Of a stretch of DNA of 64,000 bases, positions 1 to 15,014 are shown one piece after another (within the stretch, counting starts at the first letter, position 1; each line of letters begins with the position of its first letter). The position numbers and the translations under genes were made by a program. The notes beneath the pieces were generated by a model. It was not told the DNA's origin. It made no database searches and worked only from the letters and a program-made list of their open reading frames with translations. Origin of the DNA: Listronotus oregonensis (taxonomy: Eukaryota; Arthropoda; Insecta; Coleoptera; Curculionidae); NCBI GenBank assembly GCA_019359885.1, contig JAHBCN010000568.1, positions 1 to 64,000 on the forward strand. Reading direction: 5' to 3'.

Positions 1-736
1 TGTAACAACTTTGTGTTTTATGTACGTTACGTAAAACATAAATAATACATTTTGTGTCATAAAGCCTATTTCAATTGTGCTTTTTGAAAATGATTTTAAA
101 CTTAAAACTCATAGTTAATATCGTAACAAGATACGAGAAAGATTAAAATATGACCCGAAGTTTTATTCCCAGAACCAAAATAATAAATAGCCCATGCCGC
201 AATTCCGTCATAAAATTCTTGCAAGGTTGTCTGTAAAAAACGTTTATAATAAGGATTTTTTCGCGACTTACCGTTTTTAACTACTGGTTGATAGCAGTTC
301 TTTCCCCCACCATTCTAACCGTGTTTAACCCGCCTATCCTCGCAAAAACGAAACGGTTTACGTATGTCACGCGTATGTCAATTGACATACTAATCATTTG
401 ATGTACTTTTAAGTTTAAATCCAAATGTAAGGTCTTTGAAGAGTTAAGAAATAAGTCGAAAAGATAATATATAAACCAAATTTTCCATTTAATAAGATAT
501 GAGCTGTTTTCAAGTCAACTATAACAAGTAAATCTTTGACTTTATAATTTAAATAAAATTGCACTAATTTAACTATTTGGAAATTAACTAATATATCAAA
601 AAATCTGCAATCCAAATAGTTGTTAAACCATAGCAAAAAAACATCACAAGAACCAAAACAATAGAAAAGCCGCAAATCCTTTATTATTTTAAATTGACAC
701 TTGACATAACCATTATAAACGTTCCTCCTGACTAGT
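1..736. other. AT-rich DNA, nothing recognised
   Basis: No convincing coding, RNA or repeat structure is visible. The long minus-strand frame across 415-852 has AT-driven composition and no motif that I recognise. Confidence 0.5.
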
Positions 737-820
737 GGCGATAGCGGTAGATACTGGGTACAAAGTGATGACGTAGATACTGGCGTCAAAACACCTTCCC
801 CTACGTTACCGCTTCTCGCC
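737..820. repeat. Short imperfect hairpin, MITE-like
   Basis: The left end GGCGATAGCGGTA is matched in inverted orientation by TACCGCTTCTCGCC at the right end, and GTAGATACTGG occurs twice inside. It could be the core of a small foldback element. No target-site duplication was identified. Confidence 0.35.
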
Positions 821-1129
821 AAAATAAACCGGTATGTTAACTGTCCTAACAATTTTCAACGCGGTATGTTACCAAAATTTGATGAATATTACAGTCTCTT
901 TCATTGTCATTCACCTTTTGAAAAAACCAAGTAGTGTAAAAAATTTAGGGAACTTGATAAACGACCATATGCTTGCCAATAAGAAAATAATACACAAATT
1001 AGAATTGGTAGCGACGAGAAAAGCATCCGCTTTCATCAGCATAACCAAAGAGTTTGCGCAAGATTACTTACCAGCTCACTATGGCGATACCAAAATAAAG
1101 GTGTTGCATTTTTAAATCCCTTTTGCCAG

Positions 1130-1231
1130 CCACACACACTCCGGAAATCTCCTGAGAAAAAACCGCGCAGGTCTGGCCTTAAGGAATTTCGGTGTGTGTG
1201 TTTCCTCTAAGGATTTCCTGATTGTGTGTGG
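1130..1231. repeat. 100-bp imperfect inverted repeat with CA/TG-rich ends
   Basis: The left end begins CCACACACACTCCGGAAAT. The right end closes with a near-complement, GGATTTCCTGATTGTGTGTGG. A second inner match lies at AATTTCGGTGTGTGTG, so two alternative stems are possible. It could be a small MITE or a cruciform-prone repeat. Nothing coding is visible. Confidence 0.4.
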
Positions 1232-1400
1232 ATAGCATTACTTATCTTCAGCGAAACCTTGGTTCACTATTTTACTTCTGAATCAAAAAGATCAAGTCTA
1301 CAGTGGCGGCAATCCAACTCAAAATCGAAAAAAGCAAGGTTGTGCCATTATCTGGAAAAATAATGTGTACTGTCTTTTGGGACAGCAAGGCTCTCTGGAC

Positions 1401-1668
1401 TAGCGTTTCTCAACGTATGGTACGCGTACCACTGCTGGTACGCACGCGCCATTGAAGTGGTACGCCGGACGCCGTGCCGGACAAAAACGTATTTGAAGGA
1501 ATTTGGGCAAGCCCAGTGTTGCTAACTCCGTGATGGCCAAGTATTAAAAATTCAGCAAAAAAATTATCAGATTTTTGTAAAGATTATTAAGGCTGAATTT
1601 TTTATTTGTCTTAAGAAAATTTACGCCTTGCCAAGTGGTACACCTAGAAAACGGGTTGAAAAACGCTG
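1401..1668. mobile_element. hAT-like non-autonomous element (MITE)
   Basis: The left end TAGCGTTTCTCAAC and the inverted right end CAGCGTTTTTCAAC match the usual hAT terminus (CAG-G-TTTCTCAA type). Both ends carry GTACCAC about 25 bp further in. The flanking octamers CTCTGGAC (1393-1400) and TTCTAAAC (1669-1676) agree at five positions and differ only by transitions, as expected of a decayed 8-bp duplication. The 268-bp interior has no coding sequence. Assignment to hAT rests on the termini and duplication length only. Confidence 0.5.
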
Positions 1669-1676
1669 TTCTAAAC

Positions 1677-5473
<3,797 letters not shown>

Positions 5474-7827
5474 CCCTTAACTGGTGACCATACGTCTCAC
5501 AGACTCCGCATGATGGTTTACGTGTCGGCATTCCCCACCATAAATGTGTAGCCCGTTCGTGTACCTTCATACCCTTCAGTGTTCTTACAGATGCCTTAGA
5601 GAGAGATACGTCCTTCGACTCATTTTTCAGTTATTTATATCTCGGAGTCTAGTAGACGCAAGGTCACTATTAGTGTAATTAAAATATGGCTGGTTGCCGC
5701 CCGACTGTAAGTGCGTTAGACGATGATTTTGAGGAAGTTTGCACAAAATGGTATAATGAGGCGAACAGTGATATAAGTGATGATGAAGTGGAAGAAGAAA
5801 ACTGTATAGAAGATCATTTAACGGACAGTGAACAAGAAATTAGGAAATGAAGTAGAACATGACTCGGAAACGACATCTAGCGAAGACCAGGAAGAGGACG
5901 TCGATTCCGGGTTATTATTACTATGGAAAAAGATTTAAGGGAGTAAAAAGAGCCAAACCAGAAACGTCCGTACGCCTAGTCATAATATAACTGTACTTCC
6001 ATCATTGCATTCACATGTAGAAAAGTCGAAGTCCTGTTTATTATTTCAATAAAATGTTTTCCCCGATATGTATAGTCTTGTTGTCAAGAGAACTAATGAA
6101 AAACTCGCAACTTTTCGGCCAAATATAAAAATATAATAAGGAAAAATCCGAGTTAGCAGATACCGATGAAATAGAATTCAGAGCTTTTTGGGGCTGCTTC
6201 TCTATACTTCTATTTATAAGTCAAATCATGAGGATGTACGAAGTCTTTTGCTACGAACGGAAAGGGAAGACCCATATTTCGAGCAGTTATGTCACAGAAG
6301 CGTTTCCTAGTCCTAATGGCTGCTCTAAGATTTGACGATGCCTCGGACCGAGAACAAAGGGCAAAGGATAATCCTGCTGCTGCTATCCAAGAATTTTTTG
6401 ATATATTTGTCCGCAATTCAAAAACACCTATAAAGTTGGAGCCAATGTGTGCGTAGACGAGATGCTTGTAGGCTTTAGAGGAAATGTCGTTTTAAAATGT
6501 ACATGCCGAACAAACCCTGTAAATATGGGATAAAAATCTTATGCATGACTGATGCACGAACTGGGTATTTACACAAAGCCTACATTTATGCTGGAAAAGG
6601 TTCGGATGGATTTAGCTTGACAGACGAAGAAAGAAGAATGAGTATACCTTCTCAAGCAGTAATTAGACTAGTCAAACATATTTACAATACTAATAGAAAT
6701 GTGACTGCCGACAATTGGTTTAGTTCAATTGAGTTAACGCATCTTTTACAAAAAATAAACTTACCTACGTCGGCACAGTTAGAAAAATAAAAAAGAAATC
6801 CCATCACAGTTTCTTCCGCAACGCAATCGTAATGAAGGTGATACTTTGTATGGATTTACAAAAACATAACACTTTTATCCGCACAACTAAGAAAAACAAA
6901 GCTGTAATAATATTTCCTCTATGCATCACTCCATAGAAGTCGACAGAGATAATGGATTACCAGAAATAAATTCTTTATAATTTGACCAAAACTTGGTGTA
7001 GATGCGATGGATGAAAAGGTGTAAAATATTCCTGTAGCCGCAGAACAAGAAGATGGCCCATGGCTTTTTTTTATAGAATAGTAGACATATGTGGCGTTAA
7101 TTCTTATATTATGTTTAATTCTATACCGACAAATAATTGGACTAGATTCAAGTTTATAGAAACCCTGGCAGATGAACTAGTTTCCGCACATTTACATAGA
7201 AGGTTTGAAATCCCAAAACCATACAGAGGCAACTGAAACAACTGATTGGAAGTATTTTTGATGTTCCGGAAAATAAGGCCCATGATGAAGAAGAAAAGCT
7301 TGAAACAAGAAAATATTGCCACATCTGCCCATCCAAATTAAGAAGAAAGACTGCATATTTATGCACCAAGTGCCAAAAACCCGTTTGCTTGCAGTGTTCT
7401 CGAAAATTTGTAAAAATTGTACCAGGGCGGAGCAAGGCTAATTTTTTATAGTCTATGTTCTGATTTGCAGGTTTTTTTGTAGAATTTATAATTTGCGTTT
7501 TTCAATTTTTTTTATATAAAATATCTTTATTATTAACGATATATTATGTTAATTTGCATTTGTTTGAATTTTTTTAAAATATGCCTTATTTTATTTTGTA
7601 TAACAAGAAATTTATTAAACTTTAATATTTTTATTGTAACACTTGGAATTTTATTGTTTTTTTTCAATAAATTTAAAAATACAATGACAATGTTGTTTAT
7701 TAATTAAAAAAATGTTTTTACAAAATATTTTTTAATAGCTTTAAAAAAAAACGCTTTTTTTAGGTAGGAGTCTGTCAGACTCATGGTCACCATTTATGTA
7801 ATTAAAAATAGGGTCACCACTTAAGGG
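5474..7827 (+). mobile_element. piggyBac-family DNA transposon, full length but decayed
   Basis: Both sides are flanked by TTAA (5470-5473 and 7828-7831). The termini are inverted: CCCTTAACTGGTGACC on the left, and the complement of GGTCACCACTTAAGGG on the right. The right end has a second, internal copy (around 7768-7795) of the left subterminal block GGTGACCATACGTCTCAC-AGACTCC, offset by a spacer. This asymmetry is like that of known piggyBac ends. The length of 2354 bp is normal for an autonomous element. The transposase inside is broken, so the copy is inactive but its ends could still be mobilised in trans. Confidence 0.93.
5686..7440 (+). pseudogene. piggyBac-type transposase pseudogene
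   Basis: The start ATG at 5686 (MAGCRPTVSALDD) opens an acidic N-terminus and runs into a stop after about 55 codons. Later parts lie in other frames. DDE-domain landmarks remain: VDEMLVGFRG with the first Asp codon at 6456-6458, TADNWFSS with the second at 6710-6712, and GVDAMD with the third near 7001-7003. The frame at 6497-6790 (PNKPCKYGIKILCMTDARTG) is the best-preserved block. A cysteine-rich C-terminal module (CHICPSK...CTKCQKPVCLQCS) sits at about 7318-7405, as in piggyBac transposases. Catalytic Asp codons survive, but several frameshifts and stops prevent a full product. Confidence 0.92.
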
Positions 7828-7831
7828 TTAA

Positions 7832-8063
7832 CATATTTATTGGGGTTTCTCAATGCTGTTTCAGAGTACCTAAACTTTAATAAACCTACCCTACACTAGA
7901 GCATTCAACACTGGCAAACCGAACATAGCCAACTGTGCTCACGCTGTAAAATCCGACGCTACCAATTACAAACCAAAATAAAAAACCTTAAAATTTCATT
8001 TAAAATATTGTTAATGGAAAGTTTTCTAAAAAGTTCGTAAAAATATAGATATATATTACTTAC
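7832..8063. other. Intronic AT-rich spacer
   Basis: It lies between the piggyBac copy and the host exon and begins with the intron donor (GTAAGTAATATATAT when read on the minus strand). No other feature is seen. Confidence 0.5.
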
Positions 8064-8207
8064 CAATAATCGCTTTTCGTATTCTTCCTCAATTTCTGTT
8101 CCATTATAATAGCGGTGTTCCGCTTTTGTATCTGGAAAGTAAAAGCCTCGCTTGCACTCGCACTGGTAGCTTCCTCGACGAAATCCAAGGCCCTTGAGGT
8201 GTACACA
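8064..8207 (-). CDS. Host exon, EGF-like segment of a GPR158/CG31760-type receptor
   Basis: On the minus strand this 144-bp segment is open for exactly 48 codons. A pyrimidine-rich acceptor ending TTTCAG precedes it and the donor GTAAGT follows. The peptide begins CVHLKGLGFRRGSYQCECKR, then GFYFPDT, RYYNGT and EEEYEKRLL. The Cys spacing is EGF-like. Together with the acidic tail it matches my memory of the extracellular, pre-7TM region of GPR158/179-like class C receptors. It starts and ends in phase 0, matching the phase-0 end of the exon at 33584-33707. Splice sites and reading frame are seen directly. The receptor name is by recall and should be confirmed by a protein search. Confidence 0.8.
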
Positions 8208-8337
8208 CTGAAATTAAATTTAAAACAAATAAGACAAACTGCAAACTTTCGTAATTTTGTCAATTTGTTAAAGTTAACAGCAGTGGAACTCATGAAGTTT
8301 TTGTTTTGTGAGATGGTTAGTTGTAAGAAGTTTGAAA

Positions 8338-8448
<111 letters not shown>

Positions 8449-8734
8449 ATTAAAAGCAATTAAAATTTCAACGTAAATCAAACGTCTTTTTTTATTTTTA
8501 GAAATACAACTTTGGGATGGTTTGGTTCAGAATTAAATCCCTCCAAAGTAATTGCCTCTCTTAGTTTTTATTCTAAACCAATTTAACTTTAAAATGGTCT
8601 TTGTTGGCTTCTGAATCAAACACTTTTTTTGGCAAAAATGTTTATCACACCTTGTGTATGCGCAGTACCTAGTGTACCCAGGTAGGTTAATCAATTAGTT
8701 GATAACTTACTTATCTATCCTACATATGTTCGAT
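8449..8734. other. Intronic DNA, nothing recognised
   Basis: AT-rich sequence without motifs, lying between the TA array and the Tc1 remnant. Confidence 0.5.
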
Positions 8735-9410
8735 CGAAGAGAAATATGGCGATTTTGGATCCATGGTCAGCGGTAACATGGTGTTGATTCATGAAGTATA
8801 CGGTTACTCTTGCCACATGTGTCCTAAAGTTCTTTTGTTTATAAACGTGTTTCTCGAGGATTTTAAGACATGAAAGGACATGTAGATCCACTTCTTCCCA
8901 AATATAACAAAGGGCTATCAGGTTACTTCTAATAAAGACTACTGCTACTATTGGCTACCATATCTGATGGCACCCAATACCATAACACCCAAGGTTCGAA
9001 CATAATTCTTCATATCAAACTTCAAATTGCATCCTTTCCTTTATCGCCTTTTTATTATTTCTGACCATTATATATAGGTACCTAAACAAGAGCAAGATTA
9101 ATCACTAAAAATCACCTGTTTTTATTCCCCATCTCACAGAAGTATGTATCTAAACCATTGCAGTCGCTTAAGTCGATGCTCAGGAGTAAATGACAACACC
9201 CAATGGAAACTGTAAAAAAAAGGCTTCTTATTTGGTAATAAACTGTACCCTTTTATATTCTGAGTTAAACTAAAGCGGTGCCCCATCATCAAAAGTCTTA
9301 ATAGGAGATTTTGATGCTTTGTTGGTCCTCTATGACGTCCGATGCTTTTAGCTTTGTATCCTAGAACTTCTTGGATCCACACCTGATAATATTTTAAAGT
9401 GCTACTCAAA
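8735..9410 (-). pseudogene. Tc1-type transposase remnant
   Basis: Read on the minus strand, pieces of a Tc1 transposase appear in order. SFTPEHRLKRLQWFRY (about 9140-9190) corresponds to the typical LTPEHR...LQW segment after the DNA-binding domain. LGVMVLGAIRYGSQ (about 8955-8995) corresponds to the VWGAISYGS block. HVARVTVYFMNQHHV followed by a frame-shifted MDPKSPYFS (about 8745-8820) corresponds to the region around the second catalytic Asp and the SPDLSPIEH motif. Several stops and frame changes separate them, and terminal repeats were not found. Family assignment is good; the copy is dead. Confidence 0.75.
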
Positions 9411-9632
9411 GGTTTCTTTTTTTATTTATTCTAATTGACACACTTGCCTCACGTAAACTCACAATTCTCCACCTCTCAAAGGCAAAGGACAAATATGACC
9501 AAGTCTTTGCACTCGAGATCCGAAGCGTATTTCTGTTGAAACAAACTCTTTAGACGTTAAACTACAAATTTAAGTAAAAATTTGTCTTAACTGGACAGAC
9601 CCAAAAACGATCCAGAAAAACCGGCAAGACTT

Positions 9633-11630
9633 GGCATTGAGACCTATATTTCCCACACCAAAAAGGACCCCATAACTTTAAATAACAAACCGTGGTTTTC
9701 TTAATCCTGTGTCAAAGCCAGACTTTTAAAAATTCAAGCCCACAAAAAGTTTCTTTAAAACCCTAATTCCGAAAATCGACAGGCTAGCATCAAAGCAAGA
9801 AATCAGTATAATCAGACCATCTTAGGAGCAAAAGACCGTTTTATCAATCGGATAAAAGATAAAGTTCTCTCTTGCTCGAATGGCAGTAAAGCTTTCTCGT
9901 CCTTGGCCAAAAATATTAGTCAAAACTTCTGCACAATTTCTTTTCCAACCCTAAACTCTAAAGATGGAATTGTTTCTACCTCTAAAGGAAAAGCCGAACT
10001 ATTTGCCAAACAATTTGCTCCAATTCTACGCTTGATCCTCCTATTAATCTTCCTTTCCCAACAGTATCCCCTGTTTCTCTTAAAATGTCCGATATCATTT
10101 TTTAAAGTCAAACAGATCAAGCGTATTCTTTCTTCTCTTAATACTAAAAATTCGTCTGGGCTGGATGGTATACCAGCAATCGTCTTAAAATAATGTGCTC
10201 CCGAGCTTGCACCCATCCTAACTTGCCTCTTTCGAATCTCTTACTACACGGGAAATTTGCCGGAAACTTTGAAAGCTGCAGGTGTGCAACCTGTCCCCAA
10301 AAAAGGATGCAAAACTTTCCCTTCTAACTATAAACATATATCTCTTCTTTCTGTTGTTTGTAAAGTACTGGAAAAGTTCATTAATTTCCAAATCTTAAAG
10401 TATCTAGAAAAACACAAGATCTTACATGATAGACATTATGGATTCCGTCACAGAAGATCTTTTTTCCTTTGTCTCACACAACTGGAACAAGTCCCTCGAT
10501 CGTTGATCTTGACATATTTAAAACTTTCGATCAGGTCTGGCATGATGGGCGTATAACAAACTTCCTTCTTACGGTCTTTCATCTAAGCTTTGCTCTTGGC
10601 TCTTCAGTTTCCTTTCTAATCGACGTATATCAGTTACTGTAGATGGTCATTCTTTCAGCTTATACCAAATTAACGCTGGGGTGCCCCAGGGCTCAGTGCG
10701 GGTACCCACGCTGTTTCTTCTACACATTAACGATCTTCCCTCTTCCACAATTAATCCCATTCATAGTTTTGCTGACGATAGTACCCTCCACTCTAGTATT
10801 CAATTTCTTAAGCCACTATGTAATTCTGATTTGGAAAACAAGCGCAGGTCAATGCAGATATCTCCTTCACAAGGCCTAAAAGTAATCTTGGATTGGGGAG
10901 CCAAAAATTTTGTCCAGTTTAATGCCTTCAAAAACAGTCATGTTCGCTATGGCGTAAAAAGTCAGCCAATGCGCATCCGTTGAGGGTGTTACTTTTGAGA
11001 ATAACCTTAACTGGCACAAACACATTACATCCATAACCTCAGCAGCTTCAGAAAAGCTTGATTTTCTTTTTCGAGCTAGAAAGTATTTCTCTCCTTCTAA
11101 TCTGTATACTCTGTATGTATCCCAGATCAGACCCTCTTTAGAATATTGTTCTCACGTCTGGAGAATGGCATCTTCTACAACACTTAGCATTCTTGACTCC
11201 ATTCAGAGAAGAGCTGTTGGTCTTATTAATGATTCCACACTTACAGAAAAGCTTCCTTTTCTTGCCCACCGTCGAGCTGTAGGGGTCTATCGCTCTTCTA
11301 TAGGTATTTTTACGGCTTTTGCTGAGAGAAGTTGGCCAGTATAATTCCTTCTCTGGCAGCTCTCCACAGAGCAACATGTAGTGCAACTTTTATGTATCCT
11401 TTTACAGATCAGTTAGAGAGGCCCCAAACTTTCCGCTTTCTTTGTTCCTTCATCCCTAGAGTATCAAGACTATGGAACCTGCTGCCTGCAGAAGTTTTGC
11501 CTTTTCCTCCCAATCTCCAAATATTTAAGTCCCGTGTGAACAAACTCCCTCTCACCACACTTAAGACACCCACGGTACGTTAGTACTTAGGCATCAGCCT
11601 TCGTGGACTGTCCCAAGATAAAAAAAAAAG
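9633..11630 (+). mobile_element. CR1/L2-type LINE, 5'-truncated copy
   Basis: This copy belongs to the family that dominates 9.6-28 kb. It starts at the ETYIPHTKK-equivalent linker after the endonuclease and runs through the reverse transcriptase to the C-terminus. Visible blocks are AGVQPVPKKGCK and SNYKHISLLSVVCKVLEKFI (from 10280), GVPQGSV-like (about 10680), HSFADDSTLHSS with the catalytic FADD (about 10765) and VSRLWNLLPAEVLP...FKSRVNKL (about 11450-11545). The 3' end is GGACTGTCCCAAGATAAAAAAAAAA. Frameshifts break the frame into more than six pieces, so it is a pseudogene copy of about 2 kb. Confidence 0.9.
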
Positions 11631-11639
11631 ATAAGGCTA

Positions 11640-12634
11640 GAACTTATTTTTTGGCCACTTGGTAAAAATAAACAGGAGTAATGTATAAAAGTAGCGACGT
11701 TTTTTTAAATTTTATAACACACTGAATTTAGCTGTGGTAAGTTATGTTTTCCGGCCTATATTAAATTATGTTTGGGTTAGGTTTACCTACTGTATTAAGG
11801 ACAAAATTTGCAATCGCAATCAAAATTAATTGACAGGATTGCCCGCGTACTCTGCATAATTTCATTTCGGCCCATCCACATAATGCGGTCCCCAAATGGA
11901 GCGGGATTATTATTACCGAATTTGCATGGTTTCGCATTGAGCATTCGAAAGCATATAAGGAGTAATTTGTTTAGGTTCGCAATCGTATGTAATATGTGTA
12001 TTTACGGTCAAACTGTCACGTAACGTGAGCTCGACAACTGAGATAACAAGGCTACGTGTTACCAACGTAATAAACCCCAAATTTCGATATTGGGCGTTTT
12101 TATTTTTTATAGTAAATTATCAATGTCATTTTTTAAAGATAAATTGGTATATTAATTTGATAATAATACCATTTTTGCTGTCTAAGTATAATAATTAGTA
12201 GCCCAATAAAGTCTCTACTTTATCTTAAGCTTATCTTTTAAAATAAATTTAACCTCTATAAAAAAAAAAAAACAAGAGAACGTTTTTTTTAGTCCTCATG
12301 GGCTTTATTTTTTAAAGTACAAACTTAATATTTTATTTTATGAAAGTATGGAAGTTCTTCTAACAATTTATTATAAGAAGTCAATAAAAAATGTTTTTAT
12401 AACTACTAAGCAGTAAAAAGATGAAGCAGTCTCATTTTTACTTAATACCTTTCTCGCTAATACAAAAACACTTCCAAGCAAAATTACGTAGATAAAATTG
12501 GACCAGAAACATGAATGTAAACACAGGGTTGACTAAGTTATCGCTTCCTTCTCTTATTTTTTTCATAAATTTCATGACGATGTAAAACAAAACCAAATTC
12601 AATTATAATTCAAAACATTAAAAAAAAGACCGTT
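11640..12634. other. Non-coding stretch, no feature recognised
   Basis: 11690-12060 is less AT-rich than its surroundings but has no conserved motif or splice-flanked frame. 12060-12634 is AT-rich. Confidence 0.4.
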
Positions 12635-12832
12635 TTAAATGTATGTTCGATGTTCTTTTGTGCGTTTGACTAATGATCCGGTTCCACCTATATTAAATTC
12701 ATTTACCAGGTATCTTTTAAAATAACATTTTTTTGTGTTTTTGCTAATATTGTATGGTTTTGTTTTTGTTACTTTAGATCTAATAGTGTCTTGATTTTTA
12801 AAGGTAGTGCGAATATTAAATTTATTGCCCAT
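12635..12832 (-). pseudogene. Penelope-like element, GIY-YIG junction fragment
   Basis: The minus-strand peptide contains NKFNIRTTFKNQDTIRSK, then TKTKPYNI, then CYFKRYLVNEFNIGGTGS and LVKRTKEHRTY. This follows the usual order at the end of Penelope-type proteins: the NKYNIRT-F-TLR linker, a TKP block, then a GIY-YIG-like segment with I-GETGR and R-KEH signatures, here altered. It is 66 codons long with no RT core nearby. The equivalent linker recurs at 49362-49604. Confidence 0.65.
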
Positions 12833-12948
12833 TCGTTAAATTTTATTTGATAAGCCAGCAATATATAATAAATAATAAACTAGAACGCTTCTAGTTGGTA
12901 TTTTTGCAAATAAATCTTGTTTAGAAAAACGTTAAATAAAAGAAAGTG

Positions 12949-13093
<145 letters not shown>

Positions 13094-13112
13094 TATCATA
13101 TATATTTTTTTT

Positions 13113-13984
13113 CTCGAGTGCATGCATGGGGATCGGCACCGTAAGAGATACGAAGTCGGTTAAATTATGGCAAAGTTGCTTTAGGTACCTAACAACATGC
13201 TATTAGAAAGAAGTAAAATTCCGAGTACTTTCGGAGATATCCGGAAAAAACCGAAATTTGCTGATTTCGTTTTTATTTTTTTCTGACGTTATTTAAAGAG
13301 ATAGGGAAAAACAAAAGACACTTTCTCATGGACACTTCTTAAGCTCTCCAAAACAGCGTTGAGTGATTTTCCGTACGACGTTTCGTTTTTGTTAGACCAT
13401 TATCAACTTTATTTTTTTAAATATGGACCTTGGTTTTTTATTTAATTTTTTTGAACCCTTTATTATCCCAATTACAAAAATGTATAACACTTAATATTTA
13501 TTAACAAATATGGAACGCCCCTATAAGAACTGATGTGCGTTCCTTGTCTTACTCATTGTCTCTAATGGAAAATATGTTTATTTAACAGAAAAATATTAAG
13601 TGTTGTACATCATTGTAATTGGGATTATAACTGCTTCAAAAAAATGCAATAAACAATTGAGTGCCGCATTTAAAAAAATAAAGTTGATGATGGTTTAACG
13701 AAAACGAAACGTCGTACGAAAAATCTCTTAACGCTGTTTTGTAGAGCTTAAAAGTGGCCATAAGAAAGTGTCTTTTGTTTTTCCATATCTCTTTAAATAA
13801 CATCAGAAAAAAATTAAAACGAAATCGGCAAATTTCGTTTTTTTCCGGATATCTCCGGAAGTACTTGGAATTTTACAACTTTCTAATCGGCATGTTGTTA
13901 GGCACCTAAATGCGCAACTTTGCCATAATTTAACCGACTTCGTATCTCTTACGGTTTCCGAGATCCCCATGCATGCACTCGAAT
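13113..13984. mobile_element. 872-bp foldback element flanked by (TA)n arrays
   Basis: The left arm (about 13113-13505) and right arm (about 13590-13984) are complementary over roughly 390 bp with scattered mismatches. The outer ends share TCGAGTGCATGCATGGGGAT. Inner matching blocks include CCGGA-ATATCCG around the GAAATTTGC segment, and CAACTTTATTTTTTTAAAT. The loop is only about 80 bp. No coding sequence is present. The whole unit sits between two TA arrays, as if inserted in, or spawning, a TA microsatellite. Confidence 0.85.
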
Positions 13985-14003
13985 CTGTGGCACCCTTATA
14001 TAG

Positions 14004-14344
<341 letters not shown>

Positions 14345-15014
14345 AAATTACACTAGCGACTGCCTAAAGAAAATGCGCATTAAACTTAGGGTACTATCAT
14401 CATCAAAAGTATGAATGGGGTATATCTTTGAAAAGAGAAGATTCTGTATGTTAAAAAGTAAGAGAGTTGGTGCCAGTTTGAGTGGAACACCGTAAGGAAA
14501 AAATGTTAAGGAGCGCAGCATACCTACCCTGGTCAAAGATCGTAGATATGTAAGGGCAATGATCTGGCGTTCGTCAAAACAGTCAAGAGACTTGTTTTAG
14601 TTATGTGAAAAAAATGAGAGAATATCACTGCTGTCGATCTTTTGTAATAAAATCTGTACTTATAGGCCTGGAATAAGTTTGTTTCAGAAAGTTTTAAAAT
14701 GCATAAACCGACAAATTTTTCCAATACATTACACATACCTAAAAAAGAGATAGTTGTATTATAAAAAGGAAAGATGATATTGACTCTTTTTAAGCGACTT
14801 GCAACTGTTTAGCTCTCCTTAAGAAATCCAAAAAATGCAAGTTAAGATAGATACAAGTTCAGGAGCACATTTTTTAAGATGGTATGTCTTTTTGCCCAAA
14901 GGATTTTTAATGCTAAGGAAAGTACGGATGCCCTTGATCTGCTTGGGTTTAAATATTATTTATAACATTTAATGAGGACCTGTTAAAAGAGAAGAATTAA
15001 CAGAATGATGAAGA
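14345..15014 (-). mobile_element. Older CR1/L2-type LINE copy, 3' part, split by a younger copy
   Basis: It is the same family as the neighbours but clearly more diverged. The minus-strand peptide blocks THLFDDDSTL-like (about 14385), ICNVLEKFVGLCILK (about 14690-14735) and a C-terminal fragment can be aligned to the family. The other half continues at 17936-18020, where CGCGGTTTATGGTTTAAATGTTC matches the family's linker region. The intervening 2.9 kb is the inserted younger copy. It is decayed beyond coding use. Confidence 0.75.

Noticed and set aside
415..852. 145-codon minus-strand open frame
   Set aside because: AT-driven composition, no domain or splice context; it overlaps a small inverted repeat.
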